From positions 1-26,610 of the IMG/VR virus record IMGVR_UViG_3300047453_000062: a DNA stretch of 26,610 bases; one strand, given 5' to 3'. This DNA is from a virus. A model generated the notes under the pieces. That model had not been told where the DNA came from. It made no database searches and was given only the letters and a program-made list of their open reading frames with translations. The first letter of the stretch is position 1, and each line of letters opens with the position of its first letter. Of this stretch, positions 13,111 to 22,654 are shown one piece after another. A program made the position numbers and the translations under genes.

Positions 13111-16100
13111 ATTTAGCCCCAAATATTGCACCTATACCCTCTGATAGGTCCCTACCTACAAATTGTTGGATAAAACCAATTTCTTCATCAGTAGGCTCTT
13201 CTTCTCTTATAAATATGTTGTACTTACCGCCTTGGTATGCCGCATTAACTGTCTGTCTAGCTGCCCCTTTAATAGCCTGAATATTCTGATTTTTTCTAAG
13301 TCTGTCTATTAAGGTAGCAAACTCTTCTGGTTGGGCTAATATTACTGCTAAAGCATCTGCAGCTACTTCTTTCTCTAACTCAGCTAACTCTTTTAGAGGG
13401 ATAGAACTTAGCCTACGGAGAAATGCTGCAGTCGGGTTCATGTATCCTGCTACAAGAAGAATACCTGTAGATACAGCGTCTGAAGTTCTTCTAGCCTGAT
13501 CTGTTAACAGTGACGTATTTGATCCTACAGACACACCTCTAGAAAAAGTCCCCATAGATTGTCTCTGTAAAATGGCTAGTGTTCTAACTACCCCTTCTCT
13601 TACATCCTCAAGACCTGACTGTCCATCAAAGATTAAATCTAAGCTAGTTAGAAGACCTGTAGCCTCTTCATTACTGAGCTTTGCTAACTGTCCTTGGTTT
13701 ACCCTAGATATGGGTTTCATATTTTGAGTACCAATGGTACTGGCTCCAAATATTCTACCCCCTATTAAATCTAATGCTTCAGCCTGTAAAACTTGTTTTG
13801 CTAACAACTTTTCAGCTTCAGTAGGAAGTTTATCTATTTCAGCAAGAAGTTGCTTAGTATTATTAGTATCTGTATTTATCAAAATACTCTGTAAATTTAT
13901 TGAAGTAGCAGGTCCTTCCGTTGCCATCTCTAAGTTGTCACTATCTTTAAATTTAGACAGAAGTGATTGTATTACACTATTTTTCTTTGCCTCTATTGCA
14001 TCGTTGGCGGCATTTAACTCATCTGTTAGACTAAGATTTAAGTCTCCTAGCTCAACAGTTTTATTTTCTATTCTGGTTATCAAGGCCTGTAATTGATCTG
14101 CAGCATCATTACTTCCAGAGGCCCGTAAGTTAGCTATAGGCTCTTGCAAGACTTGTCTAATCTGTAGTGGGGTAAGTCCCTGATCTACAAATGGAGACAG
14201 ACTGTTTACGACATCTTTAATAATCTTTGTTCTAAATAAAAGAGAAGTTTCGGTTGCCCCATCTATGGCAGAATCCCCTACCGCTTCAGATAGCTCTCTC
14301 TGAAGAGTACCACTTTTAAATGAAGCTCCTAGAGCCGTGTCGATAGCATTTGATAAAGCTACTTCTACATCTGCAGTACCTAGATCAGCCGCTTTGACGG
14401 TGGATGGAGCAAAAGCTAATTTCTTTGCCAATCTATCCTCTAAAGCTTTTGTTACAGGCTTAATAAATTCTGAGTCACGGAACCTGTTATCAAAATCTTG
14501 CCATAGCTGTTGTGCTTTTATTGCAGCCTCTGCAGTTGCTGAATTTTCTGACAACATGGCATAGCCTATCTGTCCTACTGCCTCTCCCTTTTCGTTTACA
14601 TTGCCATTAAGATGTTTACCTAATTCAATAAGAATTGCTCGTTCATCTTCAGGACCAGTATTTTTTAGACGGGCAATTACTGGTTTTAAAGTCCATAGAT
14701 CAGCAAAACCTAGTTGAGAAACTCTATCTGTAATTTCTTTAAACGTGGCTTCTTGTTCAAACACAAGTCCAGTATTTTCTGTACCACCAATAGGCTGTGG
14801 ACTTAATTTGTTAAATATTCCTATTAGTTTTGATTTTACCGCTTGTTTAGCCCGATTAGTGTTTACCACTTTGTCTGCAGGAAGGCTATTTTCAACAGCA
14901 TCTTTAAAAATTTTCATAAGAGCTTCTGCAGCGTCCTGACCAATTGGTGTATTTGGTACTGCGTCAAAAGCATTTTGATAGGCCTGTTTAGCCTTTACAA
15001 ACTCAGGGAATAAAACATTGTTTGCAAACCTAGAGACTGTCTGATCTGTCATATCACCAAAAGGATATAACTCATCAACAACTGTTAGGTATTCTTCGCT
15101 ATCTTGTAATATATTTTGTTTAGCTAGTTTTACCTCGTCTATCTCAATTTGTTTTATATTTGCTTTCTCTAGTAGTTTATCTACTTCTTCTTTATACCCT
15201 ACAACTAGTCTGTCTGTTAGAACTTGAGAAGCCTCTTTAGTCTGTATTTGGTCTGCAGCTTGTTTAAAGGCTTCTCCCGTTTGCATAATAACGGCATCAT
15301 CAAGTCCCGTCAGTCTAGGATCACCTGAGTTAGCCTTCATAAGAGCTACCATTCTAGCAAACATCTCATTAGCTTCTTTTTCTACATAGGCTTCCCATGC
15401 TTCTTCATCAAATACATTTCTGTTTCTGCCTTCTACTTTAGTAAAAGTATTTTTTAAGTTTTGGCGAGTTTCTCTAATGTAGGCTTCCGCACCAGAGGCT
15501 AGAGCTATAGTGGTAGTTACATCAATGTCTTTAGCAAAATTTCCTATGGTAATTGTTTCTACAGAATTAGCTCTAAGAACTTCTGATAATTTAATAAGTT
15601 TTCTGTTCTTAGCTTTTCCATTAGATTTTAATATTTCAGGATCAAGGAAATTAACTACGTTTAACACCTGCCCATCTTTAACAGACTTTACCATCTGTTG
15701 TGCGCTAAGTTTAGTTGTATCTCCTGCTTTCAACCCACCAAAATTTATTAAGGCAGGGGCTGCTACAGTTAGTAGTCCATCAAGCGCACCATTTAAAAGC
15801 AAACCTTCTAATAGTAACCCTACATCTCTAGAGGTAGAGGCTGACCAATCATATCCTGCAGCTTTTGCCCAATCTTGAATTTTATCATCTAGGAATATTC
15901 CTGATTGTCCTTCACTGGCTATGAGAGTGTCTGCTAAAGATGCCCCAATAACTGTACTACCAAATCTTCCTAGTCCACCTACCCTAGCTGATTTATCTAA
16001 TCTAGTAGCCATCTTGAGAAGATTTAGGCCACCTCTAGTAATAGTAGAAGAACCACCTGTTACTGGAGCCAGTGTAAGTACGTCTGCAAGTAATTGCTCA

Positions 16101-16876
16101 CCTGAAGTTAACTCCATAGTAGGATTGCTTTGAATAAAGTCTTTGTCTTCTTCTGCAGTTCCTAACTCAAACTTTCCTGTATCATCAGAAAAGTCAAGTT
16201 GCATAGCACCTGATAAATCTTTTCTAAAATCTAAAAACCCTTCTCTAAAAACTCTATTGAAAAAATCAGGTCCCATCTCTTCAGGTTTAGGCACAACTAC
16301 ATTTTCAACAAGGATCTTTCCAGTTTCAGGATCATTAGTCACCCTTTCATAGATACGTCTACCAGTAGGGTTTCCATCAACTATCTCAGGAGTACCGAAG
16401 TTATCATAAATCTCCTGTGCTTCCGTCATGTATTCTGCTACTTCAGCATCATAAGTTTCGGAATCTGCTTTTGCTCGTTGTACACTTAGATTCTCATTTG
16501 CAAGGTTTGAACCCTTATACTCATCAAATTTTTCAGTGGTAAATACAGTTAATCTGTCTATCCAGTTATTTGCTATCTCCTTGAATGTACCCCCCGGTTT
16601 TTCACCAAAGATAGCTTCTGGGGTTAGATCATCTCCACTTTGAACAGCTTCTTGTCGTTCCTGAGTAGTCTCATTAAACTCCACACGAGGAGTAGTAGGT
16701 AGACCTAAATCTTGAAGTACCTTATCTGCATCTTCTTCCTCTTGATTAATGGAGGGGCTAGTAACAGGATTAGCAATAGCTTCTAGTTCCTCTTGAGGAA
16801 TATTTTCATTATTCGCCCAAGGGTTATCTATGTACATTTGGGCCGTTTCAGGAGTTAGGCCATATTGATTTTCCAT
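13109..16876 (-). CDS. Very large internal virion/ejection-like protein, 1255 aa
   Basis: This is the longest gene in the window and the last of the late transcript. Most of the product is predicted helical from composition: long runs rich in Lys, Glu, Ala, Leu and Gln with coiled-coil character (for example around EKLLAKQVLQAEALD). A short region near residues 345-375 contains a hydrophobic patch (LLLEGLLLNGALDGLL). The N-terminal 60 residues are acidic (INQEEEDADKVLQDLG) and no signal peptide is present. Size, gene order and helical nature fit the large internal-core or ejection proteins of podoviruses (comparable in role to T7 gp15/gp16). No lysozyme or other enzyme motif was seen. AGGA lies six bases before the ATG. 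Confidence 0.7.
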   Translation of the reverse strand: MENQYGLTPETAQMYIDNPWANNENIPQEELEAIANPVTSPSINQEEEDADKVLQDLGLPTTPRVEFNETTQERQEAVQSGDDLTPEAIFGEKPGGTFKEIANNWIDRLTVFTTEKFDEYKGSNLANENLSVQRAKADSETYDAEVAEYMTEAQEIYDNFGTPEIVDGNPTGRRIYERVTNDPETGKILVENVVVPKPEEMGPDFFNRVFREGFLDFRKDLSGAMQLDFSDDTGKFELGTAEEDKDFIQSNPTMELTSGEQLLADVLTLAPVTGGSSTITRGGLNLLKMATRLDKSARVGGLGRFGSTVIGASLADTLIASEGQSGIFLDDKIQDWAKAAGYDWSASTSRDVGLLLEGLLLNGALDGLLTVAAPALINFGGLKAGDTTKLSAQQMVKSVKDGQVLNVVNFLDPEILKSNGKAKNRKLIKLSEVLRANSVETITIGNFAKDIDVTTTIALASGAEAYIRETRQNLKNTFTKVEGRNRNVFDEEAWEAYVEKEANEMFARMVALMKANSGDPRLTGLDDAVIMQTGEAFKQAADQIQTKEASQVLTDRLVVGYKEEVDKLLEKANIKQIEIDEVKLAKQNILQDSEEYLTVVDELYPFGDMTDQTVSRFANNVLFPEFVKAKQAYQNAFDAVPNTPIGQDAAEALMKIFKDAVENSLPADKVVNTNRAKQAVKSKLIGIFNKLSPQPIGGTENTGLVFEQEATFKEITDRVSQLGFADLWTLKPVIARLKNTGPEDERAILIELGKHLNGNVNEKGEAVGQIGYAMLSENSATAEAAIKAQQLWQDFDNRFRDSEFIKPVTKALEDRLAKKLAFAPSTVKAADLGTADVEVALSNAIDTALGASFKSGTLQRELSEAVGDSAIDGATETSLLFRTKIIKDVVNSLSPFVDQGLTPLQIRQVLQEPIANLRASGSNDAADQLQALITRIENKTVELGDLNLSLTDELNAANDAIEAKKNSVIQSLLSKFKDSDNLEMATEGPATSINLQSILINTDTNNTKQLLAEIDKLPTEAEKLLAKQVLQAEALDLIGGRIFGASTIGTQNMKPISRVNQGQLAKLSNEEATGLLTSLDLIFDGQSGLEDVREGVVRTLAILQRQSMGTFSRGVSVGSNTSLLTDQARRTSDAVSTGILLVAGYMNPTAAFLRRLSSIPLKELAELEKEVAADALAVILAQPEEFATLIDRLRKNQNIQAIKGAARQTVNAAYQGGKYNIFIREEEPTDEEIGFIQQFVGRDLSEGIGAIFGAK

Positions 16877-16884
16877 AGGTATTC

Positions 16885-19512
16885 CTAATTGTTAGACGTA
16901 GGTTGTTTAGGGGCTAGAGCCGTAAGCCACCCTTTTGCGTGACTAATCATTTCGGCTGTTGGGGTTCCAACTTTATATGCCTTTACTGCTAAAGCAAGGG
17001 CCATTGTATTTATTTTAGCTTCATCAGGGTTTCCCTGCATAAATTTACCATATTCGTTATTAGGGTTTATAGAGTTCATATAATCCACTGCCACCTGAGC
17101 ATTTGCTATTTCATTTAAGTCTGCAGGAGTTGCACTAGATTGGCTTACTACTGTAGTAGAGCCTTTAGGGGGAAGTGTACCATCCGTTTTAAAATCTTGA
17201 ACAACTTTGTATGCGTCTGGATTATTTGTTTTAACAAACGCATCTAAACCACCCACTACTATCCCAGTTTCCTCAAAAACCTCTTTATAGAGAGGGTCCC
17301 TAAGACCAATCTTATGTTCCATATCTGAATTTAGACTATTATCAAATGCTAAACTTTCAGAGGTTAGTAGTTTTTCAGTTTGTCTTAAAATGTTTGCACC
17401 ATATACGTCATAGGTAGAACCTGTATTGTTAATAGTTAAGGTATTTTTAAAGTCCATGTTAGACAATGCTTGTCCAGAACTTCCTAGTTGGAGTTTAGCA
17501 AACTGAAATGCGTGTCTTAGAGATAGAGATATCCATTGATCATACACACCTGCTAACTGAGAGTAATTAGCTTTACTGCTATTGGCTGCTTCAAACTCAG
17601 CCATAGCAGATGCTTTTACTTTTTCTATTATCTGTGCCTCAGAATAAGACATTTGTGTATTTTTCATTACTTCAAAGAACTGTTCTGTTCCTTTCATTAT
17701 TCTTTCAGCAAAACTTGCCATTTTACCAATGGTTAGAACTCCTTCATTTTGACGTACAAACTCTAGAAGTTCATAAGAACTCTGGATAAGTTTTGATGCA
17801 TCATTTTTCTTATCATTAAGTTTTTGAAAGAAATCATCATTTCTGTTAGCCAACTTTGAAGTAGCTTCTACTGAATTTCCAACAAGAGGGCCTACACTAT
17901 CTGGCTTGTAATCTCCTGTAGCTCTGTCAACTATTTGTCCTTTTCTTGTACCAGATACTACATAGAAGTTTCCTGCTTTAGTAAGTCTAACAAGAGTTGT
18001 GCTACCTTCTGGATCACCTGTAAATTCTATAGTAGTAAAATCTTTAGTTAGCTCTACAGAAACATTGTTTTCTTTAACTTTATCCTGAAGATCAAATGAA
18101 TCTTTTATCATCTTCAATCTTACAAGTTCATTTGTGTACGTTTCAAATCTATCAGAAGACAGACCTGATTTATCTTTTATATAATTCGCTAATCTTTCTT
18201 GTACATTTTCTATAGTAACCTCTAGGGTAGCTTTATCTGAGTCGTTATAGCTGTAGTCTTTAAATACACGTTTATCAAGAGTGGTAAATTCCCCATCTAC
18301 GTTATCTAAGAACTGAAGTTTAGCTAAAGTTTGTTGTTCAGTAGGTTCTAGCGTACCTAGTCTTTGTTTGTCTTTTAGAAGAACTAAAGTGTTTCTCTGT
18401 TCGTTTGCGTCCATTCCTGCAACGTGAGCTACTACATCAAAAACTTCTTCTTCTTTAGGATTAATTTTACCTGCAGCAACTAAGGCATCATATGTACTAT
18501 TTAAAGCAACAAGTCTAAGGTTTTCTAAATCAGTTTTCTCTCCCTGTTCTTTTAGAAGTTGTCTTTCTGATATAACTTGGGTTACAGATAATTCTTCTAC
18601 AGACTTCTTCTCTGAAGGAGGAGATATTAAACCTTTCCCTCTATTCTTCTGAGTCTGAGTTAACTTTGCCATATTTGCCTGATCGTTAACCATTAGCTCA
18701 ATTTCTTTTTTATCTTTAAAGAAACCATCTTTATTTTTAAATGGATCACCTTTACTTAAATCTCTATAATCATCTTGTCTTCTTAGTTGGTTAACCCTTG
18801 AAAGTATCCTGTTATATTGCACCATATCTTGATCTATTTGTTTAGTTTTAAGCAAACCATCAAGCATAATTTCTGCATCACCAATATTTTCTCTAGTAAG
18901 TTTATTTAAAAAGGTATCATCGCTATAAGTACCTTGACCTGACTGTAGGGTTGCCTGTCTATCTACAAGGGCAGCATACTTTTCTGGATTACTTTGCTTA
19001 GTTATCTTACTAAGTTCAGATATAACCTGTCCTAAATCCATTCCTGAAATGTTTTTAAGGTTAGGATTTTTAAACACAGGGGCTGGAATAATCATGTTCA
19101 TCTGATCATCAACACTCGTAGGAGCATTTAATGTAAACTCATTAATGTTATCAATGCTATCTATATACCCCTGAGCAAGACTAGCATTTGCTGAACCATT
19201 ATTTTTAAGAATTTGCGTAAGCTTTGGAGCAAGAGATGTATTTAGGCCGTTTGTCTCTAAAACTAAGTTAACTGTACTGTCTATTTCTTTAGCTAGTTTA
19301 TCAGCCGCCTCTTGTTTTTTACGAAGTGCCGCATCCTCTGCCTTCTTTAGCTTTTCGCGTTCAAAATCATTACGTTCTTTTTCTTGAAGCCCCTCTTTAA
19401 GTCCAGAGGCTAGGACGGTCATGTACTCTCCAATTCCCATCTTATCCATAAATGCTTCATCTTGGATTTTTTCTTGAGCTTCGGCTATAGCAAAATTAAA
19501 ACGTGCAGACAT
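16885..19512 (-). CDS. Large internal virion-like protein, 875 aa
   Basis: The protein is soluble, charged and mainly helical, with a strongly coiled-coil N-terminal part (about residues 35-75, LKEGLQEKERNDFEREKLKKA). A central part with more beta-like segments follows (ITKAGNFYVVSGTRKG-type region around 500), and another helical region lies near the C-terminus. No enzyme motif or membrane segment was recognised. Length and position between the small acidic protein and the 1255-aa protein suggest an internal core or ejection protein, comparable in role to T7 gp15. Its start overlaps the preceding stop by one base (TAATG), and its stop TAG is used as part of the ribosome binding site of the next gene. 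Confidence 0.68.
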   Translation of the reverse strand: MSARFNFAIAEAQEKIQDEAFMDKMGIGEYMTVLASGLKEGLQEKERNDFEREKLKKAEDAALRKKQEAADKLAKEIDSTVNLVLETNGLNTSLAPKLTQILKNNGSANASLAQGYIDSIDNINEFTLNAPTSVDDQMNMIIPAPVFKNPNLKNISGMDLGQVISELSKITKQSNPEKYAALVDRQATLQSGQGTYSDDTFLNKLTRENIGDAEIMLDGLLKTKQIDQDMVQYNRILSRVNQLRRQDDYRDLSKGDPFKNKDGFFKDKKEIELMVNDQANMAKLTQTQKNRGKGLISPPSEKKSVEELSVTQVISERQLLKEQGEKTDLENLRLVALNSTYDALVAAGKINPKEEEVFDVVAHVAGMDANEQRNTLVLLKDKQRLGTLEPTEQQTLAKLQFLDNVDGEFTTLDKRVFKDYSYNDSDKATLEVTIENVQERLANYIKDKSGLSSDRFETYTNELVRLKMIKDSFDLQDKVKENNVSVELTKDFTTIEFTGDPEGSTTLVRLTKAGNFYVVSGTRKGQIVDRATGDYKPDSVGPLVGNSVEATSKLANRNDDFFQKLNDKKNDASKLIQSSYELLEFVRQNEGVLTIGKMASFAERIMKGTEQFFEVMKNTQMSYSEAQIIEKVKASAMAEFEAANSSKANYSQLAGVYDQWISLSLRHAFQFAKLQLGSSGQALSNMDFKNTLTINNTGSTYDVYGANILRQTEKLLTSESLAFDNSLNSDMEHKIGLRDPLYKEVFEETGIVVGGLDAFVKTNNPDAYKVVQDFKTDGTLPPKGSTTVVSQSSATPADLNEIANAQVAVDYMNSINPNNEYGKFMQGNPDEAKINTMALALAVKAYKVGTPTAEMISHAKGWLTALAPKQPTSNN

Positions 19513-20081
19513 TATACAATCTCTTCCTCAATAGGTTCTTCTTCAGGCATATCCCCTAGCATACTTGCTTGTTCTTCAGGACTTGCTTCTTCTGGGATAG
19601 ACATAAGGCCTTCACCTTCTGCCATCTCTTCCTCTACTGGATCTTCTGGGGGGGCAGGTATTATATCAGCAATTCCCTCTTCTTCAGCAATTAGAAGAAG
19701 TTTCTGTAACTCCGTAGCAGTCAGAGGCTGTCGATCTTTATCTTCTAGCCCCATCTCATATTCTACACTGGCATTTTCAGCTTTTATCTCTAGGTATCTG
19801 GATACAGGACCTGCTACCTGAATAGCTAAGTCTACCCCCATTTTACCTTGTTTAATTGATGTAAGTAATAAAACTGTAGTAATAGTAACTACATCAGCAC
19901 CTACATCCATCAACGCATAGATAGTCTCTAAGTCTTCTGGCTCAGAGATCTTGCTGATCATATTTTCTACTGCTTCGTCATAGTCCGTAATATCTGGGGG
20001 CCTATGCCAAGGGTAGTTTCGGTTATCTGATGTTAGGTTTTCGCCCGGAATTGGAGCTTCAAACTTCTGTGGTATTACCAT
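19512..20081 (-). CDS. Acidic hypothetical structural-cluster protein, 189 aa
   Basis: The protein has an N-terminal Pro-rich segment (MVIPQKFEAPIPGENL), a central hydrophobic helix (IYALMDVGADVVTITTVLLLT) that could be membrane-active, and a very acidic C-terminal 70 residues (PAPPEDPVEEEMAEGEG, EEEPIEEEIV). This charge split resembles small virion or assembly chaperone proteins. I do not recognise the family. The start overlaps the preceding gene by 23 bases in another frame. It lies in the group of probable internal virion proteins. Confidence 0.72.
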   Translation of the reverse strand: MVIPQKFEAPIPGENLTSDNRNYPWHRPPDITDYDEAVENMISKISEPEDLETIYALMDVGADVVTITTVLLLTSIKQGKMGVDLAIQVAGPVSRYLEIKAENASVEYEMGLEDKDRQPLTATELQKLLLIAEEEGIADIIPAPPEDPVEEEMAEGEGLMSIPEEASPEEQASMLGDMPEEEPIEEEIV

Positions 20082-20256
20082 CTTGATCCAACTCTTTCTC
20101 TTCTACTTCTGCATCACTATTTAGGGCCTGTTGCAACCCATCAAAATATTCAGGCGTGTAATAGACTTCGCCATCCTTTATCTCTGAGGTTTTATTTAAC
20201 ATTTTCCCCTCTTTAAATTTCTTTATGGAGAGTAATACTGCTTCATCGAATTGCAT
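20059..20256 (-). CDS. Small hypothetical protein, 65 aa
   Basis: This short protein has a helical N-terminus (FDEAVLLSIKKFKEGKML) and an acidic C-terminus (AEVEEKELDQDGN). It overlaps the upstream gene by 14 bases and the downstream gene by 23 bases, both in other frames, which supports real coupled translation. No family was recognised. A minor virion or assembly role is possible from its place only. Confidence 0.7.
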   Translation of the reverse strand: MQFDEAVLLSIKKFKEGKMLNKTSEIKDGEVYYTPEYFDGLQQALNSDAEVEEKELDQDGNTTEV

Positions 20257-22234
20257 CTCTAACTACCTCATAGTTAACGTGAAGGTATCCATTCTTTTCA
20301 AATACAGCTTCAGGGTGAGTTTTATAAAGTTCTTGAGCCACAACTCCATACGAAGGTAATTTGTCTGCCCCATACTTTTTGGCCTCTTCTGACCAATCCC
20401 ATTTGTATAAACCTACACCATTTATGGTATTATACTTCTGGATATTATTTTTAAAACGTGCATCACTCATTCCTGTAATAAATTTAACTCCTGCTTCTGT
20501 ACTCAAGAAAGAACCTGCTAGAGAGAAAAGACCTCCTAGAAAACCACCACCTTTTTTCCTACCTGCTTGAGCCTGTATTTGAGCAATGGTTAAATCTTTA
20601 ATAGCCTCATTTTCGTTTTGAGAATACTTAAATACATAATCTAACAAGGAATCTACATGGTCCCATGTCCCTGTCATTTGCTCACTAGTTAGATCTAGGC
20701 CGTTTTTAACATCTGTAGTTGTAGCATCCCAATCAGTCTTAAATTGCTCTAGGGTAACATCCTGTCTCCATTTAGCATTAAACTGGGAGTAGTTATATTG
20801 AAGTTGGTCTAAAAATTGATCTCTGCTATTTCTTATATCCAAAACAAATTGGGCAGCATCGTTTATTTCTCCAGAATTGAACTTCTTGAGCGCATTTATC
20901 TCTGAGTTGTTCTGTAAGTCTATTTGGGCATTTAGGTTACCAAAGAACTTGGCAAAATCGTTTGCATTCTCTGCACCAAATATCCGTTGTGCATTCATAG
21001 CTGCAGTGTCAGTAAACAGAGCTTCTATCCTAGCCTGTTTATTTACAATCTCTGCCTGTTGAGTATTTGTTAAATTAGCTATATCTAGCTTCAAGAAGTT
21101 CTGAGCGTTTGTAACTAAGGCTGTCTGTCTAGCATTAAGATTAGAAGTCTCCATATTTGCTAATATAGTAGCTTTGTTAATGATAGATTTCTGTTTGTTG
21201 TCTAAATTAGTAGTAGTTAATGTTTGAAAGAATTTTGCATCTTTATCCGCAACCTGAATAACCGACTGCATCATGGCCTGTGCTATGGCAGCTTCGGCTG
21301 CAGCACCAGTGATGTTTAAGGCTCCTGCAGCACTTTTAACCATAGGCCTAGCCCACACAGGAGTTACATATTGACCTTTATCATTTATAAATTGTCTAGA
21401 GATTATTTCTATCTGCCCTGCAGTAGTAGCTCTCTTATCTAAATAGTTACCTTCTCCTAGCTGTCGGGCTAATTCTCTACCTGAAGGAGTAGTAGTGTCA
21501 ATAATGTTAGTGAAATCTATTGAAGCCCAATCATTAACGGCTCTACCTACTGCATTCTCTCCTGCAGCAACCGCTTCTATATCTATCTGTATTTCATTTG
21601 GATTTACTAATCCTTCCTTACTCATGGTTTTTGTAGCAGCATCTACCATCATATCATCAGTAAGGGAGCTAGTATTAGATTTTACAGAATAGTCTGTAAC
21701 TTCAACTTTATCTATTTGATCTGCTAATGCGGTTTTATCTACTGTAGATACATCAAGGTCTACTGGATCATCACTTCTAGCCTCACCCATATCAATTGCT
21801 GTACCTTCAGCATCTGCATCAAGTGTAGGAACAGCATCTTCTAAAGTGAACCCTTTGCTTTCCATCCACTTCTTAGGGTCTGCTAATATAGCATCTCTAT
21901 CTTCCTGTGCTTTAAGACTTCCTGTCTTTTCGGCCCACTCTAAGACTTGCTCTACAATATCGACTTCTGGTACTTCGGATACATCTATACCTGTCTCTTC
22001 TGTGACGGCCCCAGATCCAGAACCTCCCCCCGTTGTAATTTCTGGGGGTTCAGCATTTCCATCGATTACTCCATCGTTTCCAACAACAGCATCACTATCA
22101 TCTACAGCTTGTCCTGTTGTGGTACTTACTAGAGTACCCCCCTGATATTCTGTATCATCATCAGTTGTAGTAACATTAGCTATCGACTGTTGTAGAGAAT
22201 TTCCTCCACCAAATGTGCTTGACCATAATCCCAT
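20243..22234 (-). CDS. Virion protein with C-terminal S74-like domain, 663 aa
   Basis: The first 170 residues are low-complexity, acidic and Thr/Gly/Asp-rich (for example TTGGGSGSGAVTEE). Residues about 280-560 are Asn/Gln/Ala-rich and helical. A Gly-rich hydrophobic hinge follows (KKGGGFLGGLFSLAG), and the end is a domain starting SDARFKNNI at S590, with GLYKWDW and YGVVAQEL. This end matches the peptidase S74/intramolecular chaperone type, whose catalytic Ser lies in SD-x-R-x-K. Only 74 residues are present, shorter than the endosialidase-type chaperone, as in many podovirus structural proteins. Self-cleavage is possible but uncertain. Alternatives are a tail fibre or an internal virion protein; the Gln/Asn-rich body favours the latter. 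The start overlaps the o-spanin stop (TAATG). Confidence 0.72.
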   Translation of the reverse strand: MGLWSSTFGGGNSLQQSIANVTTTDDDTEYQGGTLVSTTTGQAVDDSDAVVGNDGVIDGNAEPPEITTGGGSGSGAVTEETGIDVSEVPEVDIVEQVLEWAEKTGSLKAQEDRDAILADPKKWMESKGFTLEDAVPTLDADAEGTAIDMGEARSDDPVDLDVSTVDKTALADQIDKVEVTDYSVKSNTSSLTDDMMVDAATKTMSKEGLVNPNEIQIDIEAVAAGENAVGRAVNDWASIDFTNIIDTTTPSGRELARQLGEGNYLDKRATTAGQIEIISRQFINDKGQYVTPVWARPMVKSAAGALNITGAAAEAAIAQAMMQSVIQVADKDAKFFQTLTTTNLDNKQKSIINKATILANMETSNLNARQTALVTNAQNFLKLDIANLTNTQQAEIVNKQARIEALFTDTAAMNAQRIFGAENANDFAKFFGNLNAQIDLQNNSEINALKKFNSGEINDAAQFVLDIRNSRDQFLDQLQYNYSQFNAKWRQDVTLEQFKTDWDATTTDVKNGLDLTSEQMTGTWDHVDSLLDYVFKYSQNENEAIKDLTIAQIQAQAGRKKGGGFLGGLFSLAGSFLSTEAGVKFITGMSDARFKNNIQKYNTINGVGLYKWDWSEEAKKYGADKLPSYGVVAQELYKTHPEAVFEKNGYLHVNYEVVRDAIR

Positions 22235-22479
22235 TATAGTTCTTCCTTCTCAGCATTACACTGGCGAATACGATCACGCAGTAGTATGTAATCTGTCACC
22301 ACTTCAGGAATTGCCTCGTATGCTTCATCTAAAACATCTAGCTCTACAGCTAATGTCTCACTAAAATCTTCAGAGTAATTCTCTATAGGTGGACAATAAA
22401 TCTCTAAGTCTGTTCTATAAACCGTTTCCGCGCAGCCGCTTAATGAGACTAGGGCGATCAGTAATACTATCTTTTTCAT
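22234..22479 (-). CDS. o-spanin, outer-membrane lipoprotein (Rz1-like), 81 aa
   Basis: The ATG at 22477-22479 was chosen over an upstream in-frame ATG because it begins a classic lipoprotein signal: MKK, a hydrophobic stretch (IVLLIALVSL) and the lipobox LSGC with the lipid-modified Cys. The mature part is acidic and helical and would span the periplasm to meet the i-spanin. Together they fuse inner and outer membranes in the last step of lysis of a Gram-negative host. The gene starts inside the i-spanin gene, in another frame, and overlaps it by 65 bases. This is the overlapping type of spanin pair. Confidence 0.85.
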   Translation of the reverse strand: MKKIVLLIALVSLSGCAETVYRTDLEIYCPPIENYSEDFSETLAVELDVLDEAYEAIPEVVTDYILLRDRIRQCNAEKEEL

Positions 22480-22654
22480 GCTCTGCCATTTTCTTATAAA
22501 AATTTGTCTTTTTCTTTGAAGCCTGAAGATCGTCTTTAAGTACTTTGTTCTTTTCTTTGTTGGCTCCAACGACTTTCCCCATCAAATAAATGATAGGAAT
22601 AGCCATTGCTAAAGCTCCAATAATGTAAGTTTTTATCTTACTGAAAATAAACAC
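22415..22654 (-). CDS. i-spanin, inner-membrane protein (Rz-like), 79 aa
   Basis: The start is a GTG whose G is also the last base of the endolysin stop (TAGTG at 22652-22656), with GAAGG just upstream. Residues 8-25 form a single N-terminal membrane anchor (KTYIIGALAMAIPIIYLMG). The rest is a Lys/Glu-rich coiled coil (KNKVLKDDLQASKKKT) facing the periplasm. Size, anchor and position next to the endolysin and the lipoprotein gene fit the Rz-type i-spanin. It is shorter than lambda Rz (153 aa), like many podovirus spanins. Confidence 0.85.
   Translation of the reverse strand: MFIFSKIKTYIIGALAMAIPIIYLMGKVVGANKEKNKVLKDDLQASKKKTNFYKKMAEHEKDSITDRPSLIKRLRGNGL

Noticed and set aside
13734-16352. 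Several plus-strand open frames of 69-122 codons opposite the 1255-aa gene
   Set aside because: They are antisense shadows rich in Ser and Leu, have no coupled order or ribosome binding sites, and the minus-strand gene is continuous.
21846-22145. Plus-strand frame of 99 codons opposite the 663-aa gene
   Set aside because: It is antisense to the Thr/Gly/Asp-rich N-terminus; its Ser/Pro/Thr/Val-rich composition follows from that.
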